Assembly (NCBI GenBank): GCA_963678705.1
Contig: OY783211.1
Coordinates: forward strand, 20,350,603 to 20,414,602
Length of the DNA stretch: 64,000 bases
Direction of reading: 5' to 3'
Source of the DNA: Panorpa germanica
Taxonomy: Eukaryota > Arthropoda > Insecta > Mecoptera > Panorpidae
This document shows, one piece after another, positions 22,015 through 34,560 of the stretch. A program made the position numbers and the translations under genes. The first letter of the stretch is position 1; the number at the start of each line of letters is the position of its first letter. The notes under the pieces were generated by a model, which was given only the letters and a program-made list of their open reading frames with translations, was not told where the DNA came from and searched no databases.

Positions 22015-25000
22015 TTACTGACGATCAGTGGCTCTGAGTTTCTCTTCTACGGCTTCCTGGCTAGCCTCGGATAAGTCAGTTGCTTGAATATACTTCTGTA
22101 CTCCAACAAGTGATTTCTTCAGTGCATCGAAGGAGCTGCTGTACAACATCTTCTTCTTTACCTAATAAGAAAACAATACATATAATATAAAATTAAAATA
22201 ATTAATACCCGTTCCAATTATACCACTATATTATAACAATTACTTTGGATTCACTCCCGCACTGACACTAGTTGATGGTAGCATTTGAATATAAATTATT
22301 TTGGAACTTATATTAGTGACTAACAAAAATGAATGTCATATCCGCGAAACTAGAAAACCGAAAAGTTGAATTGTCGTTGAGATAAAAACAATTTTTCTCC
22401 CCAAATTTTTTAGTCTAGGACCATCAGAACCAGATATTAACAAATGTCACGTTAGAACATTTGGAATTCGCTCTAAAGTTATTTTAAACAGAACAAAAAT
22501 ATTTTTTTCTAGCAATGACTACCTTTCATTTTTATCACAAGGTCTTAGTAATAACGTTTCCAAAGATGAAAGAAGAGTTTTATATAATGTGGACAACAAT
22601 ATGAAAATCCTACTTCGTGGTATCTCATCAACAAACTCTGAAACTGCTAGTGAACAAATAAAATCGCGTATACTCACTTTAGCGGTATCTGGGCACCATG
22701 ACATGAGGAACAGCTTCTGTTTCTTGGAACTTTCAGATGTTCCTTGACATTGATGCATATATTCAAAGTCGAACAACCCATACCTGTGAACATAAATATA
22801 TTATATTACTAGTTCCTCCTCCGTATAATAGATAATTTTCGTAAAAAAATAAACTTTAGAAATACCTGCACTCGCCGGTTCCTCCCTTCTGCAAATCATC
22901 AAGGAAAGAGTCATATTCGGCATTTCTTCCACCAATTACTTCAACATCTATCTGTTTTTCATCTTTAATAAAAAAGATAACGTAACGATGCTTCTTGTCT
23001 TTCTTAATCTCTTCATAAGTAGTCTTGCAGACGTCCGATACAGTAACTCCAGACGCCTAAAAATTTTACAATATAAAACTATAAATGCCTGTGATGTTTA
23101 AATAATAAAATACGATTACGATTGATTATAGTTATTTATTTCTTATTTAATTTTTATTGAAAAAAATGTATTAGTACGTTTAAATTTAATTTCCAATCAT
23201 GAATTTTAATTGTCGTAAAATAAATCTCATTTGTATTATTGATTAAATACCTTTAGTATCTTAAGTGTAAAATGTATATTTTATTCAACATATAATCAAT
23301 TAATTGAAACAAAAACCCCAATTCGATTAAAATAAAGCGCTGATCTATGATCTGAACCCGAAAGGATAGTATTCTAGCATTCACACTATCAGCCATTGTT
23401 CTGTCATGAAAATACTTGGTGTTTGTTATCGTTTGGTACAATTTTAGAACTACTAGATTGGTATTAAAAGTTTGGTTCAAGATCATACACAAATGACAAA
23501 ATGAAATATTTGTTTGATGTATTCTACCATAATTAATTTTTTTGTTTTTTATAAGTTGTAATAATCAGTAGCAACGATTGTACATAAGATTATCTTAACT
23601 TATTTTTCACGTATTTTTATTACTATAGAAATATTTTGAAACAGATAATTATAATTTTAGTCTTTGATATAGCGAAGTAAATGTTCTTGGCAAAATATTT
23701 AGAAAATTAATTTAAAATTAATTTTCAGGTGACTACTTCTACATGTATAAAGGATAGAGCAAATATATATGAACAACAATAAAATAAAAAGGACTGATAA
23801 AATTTATGATAAGCCATAGTGATAAGCACAAACAATTATTTTGTTTCAATAAATACTAAAAATATTATCTGATACGCTTCAATAACTAATTAATTATCCA
23901 TTACATCGCAATTGCAATTATTAACAGATTTTATAATAATAAGGAATACTCTAATTTTGAGAAAATATACTAGATGTCATACTCATCATATCAAATAAGT
24001 GGTACAAAATAAAAATTAAATGCAATAGAAAAAATCGGTTAAGAATTATTTTTTAATATTAAAATATTTGTAAAATGTAGAGCATTACATTCCTATCGTA
24101 CTACCATTATCAATTTCGTTCTTGGGAATAACATAATATCACACTCCACTAAAATGAATTACATTCTAATTAAATTATAACAGGTTAATTAAATCTGATA
24201 AATACAAATTTGTCAAGTTATCCTCAGTAACATTATTTGTTACTCACAGTAAATCAAATATTTAAATGCATAATTTCTATTTTTAACAGAAGTTTTCATA
24301 AAGAAGTTATAATAAATAAGCACAATAAAACCAATTATTTATCTCACAATAGTATCCTGCAATTTATTAAAAATTATATTATTTAGAAAAAAACATTTCT
24401 ATCTCATACGAGTGCTGCTGCTGGAAATCCTCGCAATTACGCCTTTATCGGACTTCATAGCTTTAATCTCTCCCCTATGGTGTCACACAGTCACCGCATT
24501 TACAATGAAGTACAAATGTAACAGAACATTTATGAAGTTTTCAATACAGAAAACACTACAAACAACTGTCCGTAATAGTAACAGAGGAATATTGAGAGAT
24601 CGTGAGTCTGTTATATCTCCCCTCCCGTCGCAACGAAAAAAGAGAAGGGATGATGACCATATTAGGTCATGAAATTCTCGTCAAGGGAAAGTAAATCTAT
24701 TACCTCCTTATTTATATGTGTAGTATACTGTAGTATGTGTTAACCATTATGCAGATAGTGTCACGCCTTAATTTTGCTGAAGATTTGTATTAATTTATAA
24801 AAATTAAAATATAGTATTGCTTAATTTATTACAGCTTGTAAACACATTGAATGCAAAATCTAATTAATTATGTTTTATTACTGAATTGACGAAGTATTAG
24901 CTATTTGATGAAGATGTTATTTCAAAAATTGCAAGTCTATTTTTACAGATTTTAGCGGGACATCCGCGACTGTATTTCGTTTTCTATGATAGCGCATTTC

Positions 25001-27093
25001 AATATATGCACACGTAAATGCAGCTGTTAGCTTTGCTATTAATTTAAGATTGTAGTTTTATTTCAATACACTTAAATGAATAGACTTGTTTTGTTACATG
25101 ACTCTGATTCAGCACTGATTTTGAACATATTATTTATTATATATATAAGCATGGCTTGTAATTAAATACAAATTTATATTATCCAAAAATTGTCTACGTG
25201 TTAATTATAATTGCAGTTTGTGTGTCTTTATGTAACAATTATTATATTAATTATCAAAAACATTAATGACATTTCCATGGATGTAAATAATGACTGAATT
25301 TATTTTTATATTTAAACAGTTGAATGTTGAGAATAATTATTATATAAATAAAAACAAAATTATAAACTAAAAAGTGCAAAGACTATTACTGCGTAATTAG
25401 GGTGTAGTAATACATAGTTCTTCTATATTCTTGTGTTCTAAGTAACAGATAAATAAACCAATGATTAGATACTAGAGTGGCATGAGTCAAATTTAGTCAT
25501 GACTTGAACTTTTTTGTAAAGACTTTATTTTAATCAGTATCGCATCGAAGATATGTGGGAATTCTAAGCTCTAAATATTAAAAGAAGGATCACGCAGAAA
25601 AATCTATAATAACAAACTATTGTGGGGCATACACAGTGCCGGTCTAGGCGAGTTTATGCCAGATGATTTGACGCATTTCTACCTTAAACTAGTATACTGT
25701 GAAATAACATGACAGTTTGACTTATCTTGGCCCCCGACGCGACCAGGACCAGCATGTCTCTCGTACCAACACTGGGCGCATGCACCGCTTAATTCGCCTC
25801 TGTTTTTAATGAAACATCACAATTTTTGAGACAATTCTTTACAAAACAAATACATTTTACGTTTCCATTTAATAATCGTACTGCAAAATACATTCATATA
25901 CAGTTTAAAAGAATAAAGTCTATGCGAATTAAATTTAGTACAAGATTTAACTGGACCGGCTAGTCAGTGGGAATGCAGATACTGTTTTTATTTTTATAAA
26001 TTAAAGCTTATTAACTGTTTTAATATATGTTACGTATACAGCTGAAGCAGAAGGTCTTTAAGAATTTATCTAAATAAAAAGTAACTAAATTTGAATGTCG
26101 TATTTTTAGACGCCGCCATATTTAAAATGACTTTGTTAAATACACACATGCAAACGCGTGGGTTATCTTTCTAGATATGTCATAAAAAAAACCTTAACGT
26201 AGGTCGTTTAGGAAAAACTTGAAAACAATTTTCAAAAATTTATACTTTTTATATAATTATAATATATAATTTTATATAATATGTTTACTCAACTTAAAAA
26301 AAAAATAGTTAAAATTAGACTTGGACGTTAAATTCTTTGACACATTTGACAAAAATAGTATGTTATTACAAAATATTAATATCAGAAACCGCAAACATCC
26401 TCAAGATCAAAGGCTTAATCAATAATTGTACTTTTGTATAGATGTTTTCGGGTGGGGTAAAATATACTGCCGATATATTAACTACATTTTTAATTATAAG
26501 TCAAATTAATTTGATATTACAACATTAACACATAGCTTAGAATAATGCATTTAATTTTAAAATAATTAAATATTGCTTGCGAGTTCGCATCATAGCCGAC
26601 ATCAAATTCAATGACCTTAGCAAAAAAAAAACTGTTACTTTGCCAGTTTATAAAATATGATTCACTTTACTTTGCATATTTCGTAATTCCAAAAAAGTGA
26701 CATAAAGAAAGTATATCAATGATATTGTCTGTTTTGACATTTATTAAAAGTATTTTTTTAGATGCTCCATTGCTGTAGTTTGCGCAAATACATTATACAT
26801 AGTTTTAGTTTTGAAGGTTTGACATTTTTTAACAGAATATTAAAATTACGACCAACTAAGAGACTAGCTATTTATCTAATCATAACAATACCTTAAAAGG
26901 CAATATGTACAAACTTAATTTTTTCTACTTAAATGATAAACATAATATAAAAATTCAGGGCGTGCAAATTTATTTTAATGGCTGAACCGGCATGCGGTTT
27001 AAAAACCCATATATTTGATCATACATAAATATATCATCCTGAAGAGAAAAATTAAGATATTAATAAAAGTACAGAGTAAAAAAAACTTACCAT
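22015..27093 (-). CDS. tsr: cofilin/actin-depolymerising factor
   Basis: Complete gene, 148 residues, the same length as Drosophila Twinstar. Coding exons on the minus strand: 27091-27093 (ATG only), 22866-23056, 22678-22783 and 22015-22161, all with GT-AG borders. Cofilin binds ADP-actin, severs and depolymerises filaments, and works in the cytoplasm in cell division and motility. The protein starts MASGVTV with Ser3, the residue LIM kinases phosphorylate to switch cofilin off. It has the basic run KKDKKHR, the core ADF-homology region (RYGLFDFEYMHQ...SKKQKLFLMSWCPD), the actin-binding long helix (KKKMLYSSSFDALKKSL) and a C-terminus EEKLRATDRQ. An initiator-only first coding exon is a known trait of animal cofilin genes. 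Intron 1 is about 4.0 kb, long compared with the others. No defect is seen. Confidence 0.96.
23057..27090 (-). other. cofilin intron 1
   Basis: Very AT-rich. Two GC-richer islands stand out: 24410-24670, with CTGCTGCTGG, CCCCTCCCGTCG and a stretch open on the plus strand, and 25630-25800, with GCCGGTCTAGGCG at one side and CGCTTAATTCGCC at the other. The first may be an intronic regulatory element or alternative 5' exon; the second may be a small decayed transposon. Neither can be proven from sequence alone. Confidence 0.4.
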
Positions 27094-28915
27094 ATTTGAT
27101 TAATAAATCCTGATATATCTAACCGCAAATACTAAACTATCAACACACTGCCAAAGGTCGTACTGGCTTGCAGACTGGCTCCGATGCCAGAATGTACTGT
27201 TACGCATGACAGGCACTACTTTTTCAGGAAATGTATTATACAGCATTGCGTTCAGTTATCAAGCTGTTCACATCTTTTATGTATCTTTATTGCATATTAA
27301 CTTAAATAAGTTGATTAAACCTACAAAGTTATAAACTTTTTGCATAAATTTTATTCCTATAAAACTTTATTTAATATAATCTAATACGAAAATTTTCGTT
27401 TTGAAATAATTTTAATCTGTCAACTCATTTGACCGCCATTCAAATGAAATTTGAATTTATATCTGAACTATATCCATAAAAATACTGCAATTAAAAATGC
27501 TGACTAGCTCCAATTATGTATAAATTTACCGATTAGAATATAATAATCATATTGGTGCATATTGGGCATTTAAATTTTCGGACTATTTGTTAGTGCGCTA
27601 TGCGACATTTATCATTCTAATTCAAAATTGTATTAAATATCATCTCAAATTAGAATACCAAAAAGCTATTGTAAATAATTATAGTCGTCCACAACAAATA
27701 TAATTAGTAATAAATAAATAATTAAAGAAGACATTAAATGAGTCATTTAGACAACGTATGTTTTAACCCAATCACAAACACGCTTTCTATAAATGCCCTT
27801 TTATGGTTAACCGGATATATTATAAAATATGGCGCTGATATTTAAAATTACACCACACCCAGTATTAAACACATAACAAAAAAAATAATTTAATAAAAAA
27901 TGACAATTAACTTTTATTTCTTAATTTATAATCTGCATTAACCTTGAGATGGAAATTGACAACATATTATTTAATAACCTTGCATTATTAAGTAATTCGT
28001 GATATTCGTAATTTAAATATTTTTATTGATTCATTTATCCTTTATATATTTTTAAATTATAAAGACATGTTCTTTAAATTAGACACTGCAGCACTTAAAA
28101 TTAGAACATATCTGACGAAATTACACATGAGAACTAAACTTATATTATATTTTTACAAAAAATTTGAATTACATTTGTAATGAACAATTTTATCAATGGA
28201 TTTCTGAAAACATTTATTTTCTTAGTGTTCTTCGACAATAATTGCTCAAAATAAATAATGTTTTAAAATTTTAAAAGTTATTAAATATGTGGGAGACGTA
28301 TGGTTATAATTTTTTCATCCCATATCCATGTTTTTATGTATAATCATATCAATTTAGATTTTAAATTTTTAAACCATGTTTTAAAACTTTAAACATCAAC
28401 CTAAACGTAAAACATAAAATAATTTAAAGATTAAGATCTTTTTATGGTGAACTTAATATTTTTCATAAGTATCTATATAGCTATTAAAATATACTTAGCT
28501 TCACAATTGTTTATATATAAATACATCATATTTTAATTACTGTTTAATAAATTAGGTTGAGACTTTAATATTATAGCTACGTACATTTCTAATAATACAA
28601 TTCATAAGTATCGAAGTATTGCCATTAATCATTTCATAAATCACGAACTATATAGAAAAGAAGAACGTTGGAAACAAAGTAAAAAAAACCATTCCAAAAT
28701 TGAAAGACATATTAACGCAGTACTAATATGATAATGGTTACAAAAATAAGTTAAAAATTATATAATAAATACAAAGGATACATTTTTATAATATAAACAA
28801 AATAATGCATGAAATTCAAAATTAAAGCTTAACTGAATCTCAGGCACAAGAATTATACCTACATTTTTTAATCTACATTACACAACAAAGTAATTTGTAT
28901 AGTCAACTTTTCTTC
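27094..28915. other. cofilin 5' region and Rtf1 3' flank
   Basis: The cofilin 5' UTR and promoter should lie just right of 27093 (GC-richer patch 27145-27220). Towards 28915 should lie the Rtf1 3' UTR; TTTATT and TTTAAT words abound. No other gene is seen. Confidence 0.45.
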
Positions 28916-31900
28916 TTATATCAAACCCCTTTTCTTTTTATAATCTTCCAGATTTAATGATCGTTTTGGACCTGTGTCTCTTACTTTCATAACAGGCTTC
29001 GGCACTACAGTTGTTGGGTTGTCTGCAAGTAATTGTTTATATGTGATAATAGTTACTATGCTAAATTAAAAGTTACCGTTTAATATTTAAAAAACAAACT
29101 ACTTACTCGGTAATGGTACTTCGAGGTTAATAGTTACATCAAAATCATGCAAGGCATATGGATTGCTAGTCTCGAGGTTGGCACTCATGGCAGGAACTTT
29201 ATTATCTACTCTTCTCTGAAAGAACATACAAATTATTATTAAATCTATACACATTATAATAACACTTATATTTCCATGCCAAATAATGAATTCTTACTAG
29301 ACTTGGCGGTGGTGGAATGGGTTCCATTGGGAGTATCTCCTCTTCTGCATGTTCTGATGGCTTAAAACTCATTCTTGGCTTAGTTGACCTTCTTGTAAAT
29401 GGATCATCAATTTTCTTACCTTTATTAGCGCGAACCTAAAATAAAGTTATAATACAATCTCATCAATATTTGAAAAAAAAAAAAAAAAAAAACTTTCATT
29501 AATTTTATACCTCAGCCATAATAGCCTTTTCTGCTTGCTGTACATTCATTTTGCGGTTTCTGTCGTTAATATAACTTATACTACTTATAGTACTTGTCCT
29601 CATTTTATCTAGCTGATTAGCACGTTCCTCTAACTCTTGGATCTTTTCATTTAAATCAGTTGCAAGTTCGTCATCCCCTCTAAGTTGTGCTGCGTCTCGT
29701 TCCTTCATTAACTGTGTCTTTCTGACAGCATAGTTTGTTGGATGAGACCGGAACCGATCCTTTTCCTGAATCATTTTCGCCACATCTTCTTCGTTATATT
29801 CATATGCTAATGCCTCTTTGATATCCTGAAAACATTCAATGTTATATTAATGAAAAATAAACATTTAAACGAATTTATTACTTCACCTTAAAACAAATAA
29901 TCCATACCTTTAATTTAGCTTCTATATGATCATGTGTTGGAAATGCAATATTAGCATTAGTACAAGCGGTGTACCATTTAGACCATTCGTTGTCATTTAT
30001 ATCTTGATTTGAAACAAATTCTAATCTGAAAGGTTCATAGTGGTTAAAAATTAATAACATTTTAAACTATTCAATAGTTGGTTATACGTCTTTGTTATTA
30101 CCGAAATACTCTGTCTTGATTAGCATGGCGTAACCTAAATCCTTTATTTGTTCGGGTTTTTCCTAACTGATAAATTTTAGCAGTTTCTACCACACCCACT
30201 ATTTCAGCAGCCTGAATAAATTAAAAAATAAATAATATTATCCTAATTAAATGTATTACCTTTATTATTCAAAAAATATTAACATAATTACCCGATATAT
30301 AGCTTTGCCAGTGGCATTATTTCCAATACCAACTTTAACAAAACATCCAGTTACAACTCTCTCAAAGAAAGGAAGATGTACAAATTTTTCTAATTTCTGA
30401 CGAGAAATACGAAGGCGGTTCAATTCTTCTTTGGTTGAAATATGGACAGGCCGTTTTGGTATTTTTGCATTACGTTGACTAACAACTGACCTATAAAAAA
30501 ACAAAACGAAAACTTTATTATACATATCAAAATTCAAATGAAAATAATAATCGAATATATAGCAAACTTACTTTTTGTCACTTTCCGAATCACTAGATGA
30601 TCTGCTGCTATCACTAGATCTACCACGAGATTTTTTATCATTGTCATCACTATCAGAGCCTGAGTCGTCGGAATAAATATCAGAAGCTTTAAGTTTAATA
30701 CTTGCTTTGTTGCTAGATACACCGGCTAGTTCTTCCTTTTCCTCCTCTTTCTTTCGTCCATCCTCCTTTTTTTGTTTATCCTTTTCCTCTTTAGTGACGA
30801 TATAATGATTATTAATACATACATAATTATGGCAAGAATTAAATTAAAATGTGCTAATATACCTCTTTTCAGTTTGTCTTCTCGCGTTTTTTTAAGTGCA
30901 GCCATAGCATCCATACGTTTGTAATCACCACGGTTCATTTCAACAGTTTTCTTTCGTTCTTTTGATCTATAAATTAAAAGAAAATGTAATTCAATTTGTC
31001 TTCTCAGAAGTTATATAAATAAAATAGTACCTTTCTTTTGGATCAAAATCTTCAATTTCAGAAGGTTTCTTTACTGAAGTGCTTGGTGAGGTCTCAACTT
31101 TACTGCTAGTTATTGTAGAATTTATTTGTGATTCACTAGAACCTAAATAACACATACTATTAAGTTAACAGTTAGCAAACATAATTCAAGCTAAGTTAAA
31201 TATAAAACATATATGTTACATACTGTTAAGCGCTACAGGAGGAGACTTTTTCTTTCTATCTGCAGATCTTTTATCTTTAGCCCGTTCTGCTTTCTTAGCT
31301 AGACGTAATTTTCTCTCAATTTCCCATCTATTAATATATGAGATATATTAAGTTTTGCGTTATTTATTTTGATTATAAATATATATTTCTACTAAAGACA
31401 TTTAAGTAAAAATGAGAGAACGACATTTATGTGTTATAAACAAATATACCTTGTTTTCATTACTTCTCGTTGCTCAATACGTTTAAATATCTCAGTTTCT
31501 CTTTCTTTTTCTGTTAATGCGGCAAGTCTTGCTCTGTCTTCCTCATCACCCATTAAATTATCATCAAATCCATCATTAAATTCATCTTCCGAAGAACTTG
31601 TGGATAAATCTGACGATACTTCACCTATAATTAAACATTCCTTTCAAACTATTTAACTTTTAAATAAAATAGTTACATATTACTCCAAATAAGAGTCAGA
31701 TTATAGTCCAGTAACGCCCAATTAATAATTTATTTTGTAAGACCTCACCTTCTTCTGGTTCTGAATATTTTTCATTTGTTTCCGTTGCTTCTGATTTCTT
31801 AGGTGAATTTTCCGGCTTCTTCTGAGGAGATGGCTCACCATCATCACTATCCGAACTTGAACTACTGCTACTACTACTTGATGAAGATTCAGAAGAACTG

Positions 31901-33304
31901 GTTCTCGACACCTAAAACATATATATATATATATATATATACTAGAATTTACCCCCGTCGTCTAAGCCAAGCGACGTCTTTTTATTGTGTATAAATTGAA
32001 TTTAATAAAATAATTCGTAATTTCATTTCAAATTTTAATTCCATTTTTAAATTGAAATATTACCTCATTCTATATAAATTTTACATATAAAAAGAAATAA
32101 TTTTTGATATAAAATAACTAAAAAAATATTTTTTTTTTATCAAAATAAAAAATATTTTCAATTTATGCGTTACTTGACAAACTTTTTTTTAAATTTGGGA
32201 TTTCTTTTTTCTATTCGTAAATAAGTTACCAAGGTTAGCCTATATACAAAATTTCAACTTTCTAGCTTAATTTTTACTCTCGGCAAAAACAGCCGAATGA
32301 ATAAAATTATCCGGAGTCTGATGTTTTTTTACCAACTCCGTAGCTCTGGTTGTAACCCTAAATTAATATTAATAATATAAATTAATATTAATTTAAGTCT
32401 GCGTTTATATATGAACAGTTTGTTTTTTTGTAAGGTTTTACGTTTCGCAAATATATGTTTCCTTCATGTACGACGTCTATCTAGTTGTATTCATTTCATT
32501 GTAGTGTTTAAACGCTATTTGCACATATTTTGCTGCATTTGCCTTAATAACCCAATCACGAAGCTAGTGTTATATTGTATAAACACATATCATCGGTGAA
32601 TATTCCTATACTATAACTACATCCTGTAATAATAAATAATATATAACTATAATATTATGCTGTAGAAATTGTTTTATCTTCTTAGTTTTCGTTCAAATGC
32701 TCATCTCTTCACAGTTGAATAGGGCCAATTATTCACACGTTATCCAGTGAATCAAACAAAAGCACACTAAAATATATAATGTTATATTAGATGTAAAATA
32801 TGATTTACCTTTTTTGTTTTTTTTTTCTTTCTTTCAGTTCCACTGCTGGCCTTATCTTTGCCTCCCCAATCTGAATCTGACTCTGAACCAGCAGAACTTC
32901 CTTTTTCCTTTTGAGGTTGTTTCGGGGCTGTTTCTAATTTTGGTTTCTTTTTGGCTAATGTCAAGAGTCCCTATAAACAAACATATATTTGTTGTATACT
33001 ACTATAAACTTATTTGTAGTTATAAGAAAATTTGGCAAGTGATTAAAATGTGAAGGTCGTTTGGTTATAATAAAATATTTAAGGTATAATAAAGGTATAA
33101 TTTCAAAGAAAATATTTATTTGGCCATATTTTAAAATACATTCTCAAATGCTAAGGTAGATGTTTAGAGAAAAAATTAAATAAAACAACTTATTAAAAAA
33201 ATTTAGTTGATAATATTACTCACAGAAACCAGACTGTCAGTCTCAGAATCATCATTACTACTACTATCCGTGTCTATAAGCGCCTGATTCTTCCTTTTGC
33301 CCAT
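28916..33304 (-). CDS. Rtf1: RNA polymerase-associated protein RTF1
   Basis: Complete, 737 residues in 15 phase-consistent coding exons (minus): 33224-33304, 32809-32970, 31749-31911, 31450-31624, 31224-31327, 31031-31142, 30863-30966, 30572-30788, 30292-30490, 30102-30211, 29908-30025, 29511-29825, 29298-29435, 29107-29215, 28916-29022. Rtf1 acts in the nucleus with the Paf1 complex, ties it to elongating RNA polymerase II through Spt5, and promotes H2B ubiquitination. Visible parts: start [13 protein letters not shown]; long Ser/Asp/Glu-rich disordered region; a helical [20 protein letters not shown] segment of the histone-modification region; the Plus3 domain (about residues 385-520: [50 protein letters not shown]); a coiled coil ([20 protein letters not shown]); and the hallmark C-terminus [14 protein letters not shown]. 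Human RTF1 has 710 residues, so the size is normal. Intron 2 carries a Helitron-like insertion. Confidence 0.96.
31942..32300 (-). mobile_element. Helitron-like repeat, copy 2, in Rtf1 intron 2
   Basis: On the minus strand the 3' end reads CGTCGCTTGGCTTAGACGACG-type hairpin (stem CGTCG/CGACG), then GGGGTAAATT and CTAG, followed by T. A hairpin about 10 bases before a terminal CTRR, inserted between A and T, is the known Helitron 3' signature. The body shares the word TGAAATGAAATT and the AGAAAGTTGAAATTTTGTAT block with 43493-44000. It abuts an (AT)n tract (31918-31940). The 5' end (expected TC) is not defined. No Rep/helicase coding is present, so it is non-autonomous. Confidence 0.6.
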
Positions 33305-33698
33305 CTTACTTAATTAAATAATAAAATGAAAGAAGTCTAAAATGTAACACTGAGAAATGTGTTATTACATGCGTAAAAATAATTTCTAAAATTTCACAAA
33401 GGTTAAATTTTTGATAACATGAACTTAAATGAACTACAGATCACATGAACTGACACTTAAGAAATTGCAATAACAAGGTCCTCAATAAATCCAACAAACA
33501 AATTGATGAATAGATTATCTGAGACACATGTCTCCACCAGGTTAAGACATGGTTGGAAAATATAAAAAATTAGCTAAAGATATAAAATCTCTGCAAATCA
33601 CTATTGGTGAATATGGGATAAATTAGATTCTACCGGATTCTACAAACTGCTACAAACTAAACATAAGCCAAAGCCACTCAAGAACTTGAGAGATTAAA

Positions 33699-33787
33699 AC
33701 CAGAGATAATAAACTGGTTTATAATGTTGTATGCGGTTAACTTCAACCGATATAATTTTAAACGCGTTCTCATTATTATCTCTGGTT
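33699..33787. repeat. 89-bp hairpin with 15-bp inverted ends
   Basis: AACCAGAGATAATAA at the left end is exactly complementary in reverse to TTATTATCTCTGGTT at the right end. A short inner inverted pair (GGTT...AACC) is also present. It lies about 400 bp upstream of the Rtf1 start codon. It could be a very small MITE or a structured regulatory site. Confidence 0.55.
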
Positions 33788-33954
33788 CTTTTCATAAAGT
33801 AATTTTACTTGACCGAGTAAAATCGAACGTCAGAATTTCATTCAGTCAGATGGATCAACTGTTGAACGGTTCCACCAAAGGTTCATCCAGTTAAATTTTT
33901 TGTTCAACTCTCAAGGGATTCACGCCATGTGCAAATTCATTTGACAAAATTTCG

Positions 33955-34560
33955 TAGTTTCAAAATATTTCATTTCATAATTACCTTTCTGATAATATTC
34001 GAAAAGTTTTCCCGTTATCGAAATTTAATCATATATGTGAGATTGAAGAAACATCTAGCATGGTTAATAATAAACAATAATTAAAAAATTCAAGTTACTC
34101 ATGAAACTATTAATTCTACAATTACAATATAAACTATGAACATCGACGAACTGTTAATTAGAACAATACTATTTACGCAGTTTCCAACTCTTTGGGAAAA
34201 CCCAATCAAGTGCTTCTTTGAAAATTAAGAATTTCCTTTCATTTAAAAAGCTATTTAAATTACTCTAATCCTCTTAGTTCTTTTTTATTGGTCTGGTGTC
34301 TGCGTGTGACATCCGTTTTAATATATAACACTTTATCCTAATCCTTTATTAAATTTTTTATGACTTGTTTGTTTAGTGAAGGTATACTACCTAAAATAAA
34401 TATTTAAGAAATATTTTAAATTTTTGGGCTGTAAAATTCTTTCGGCACCCTTTGGGTTTTATTAAATTTTGCAATTAGACCAGCAAAAGCATTCGACTGT
34501 CGGGTCCGTCAGATCCGTCGGGTTGCTACGCGGGCCCCGGGTTTTGGTGTATTGCCAATA
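33955..34560 (-). mobile_element. hAT element 5'-region fragment, second copy
   Basis: About 600 bp closely matches 46090-46700, the non-coding leader of the hAT relic there. Shared words include TTTCCCGTTATCGAAAT, GGTCTGGTGTCTGCGT and TTAGACCAGCAAAAGCATTC. The BED-finger coding part does not follow here, so this copy is truncated or a deletion derivative. Both outer ends finish near TTGCCAATA/AGTGCCAATA. Confidence 0.75.

Noticed and set aside
25634-25802. Possible small hAT element with CAGTGCCGG and CGCCTCTG ends
   Set aside because: Ends match at only about two thirds of positions and the flanking 8 bases differ; kept only as an intron note.
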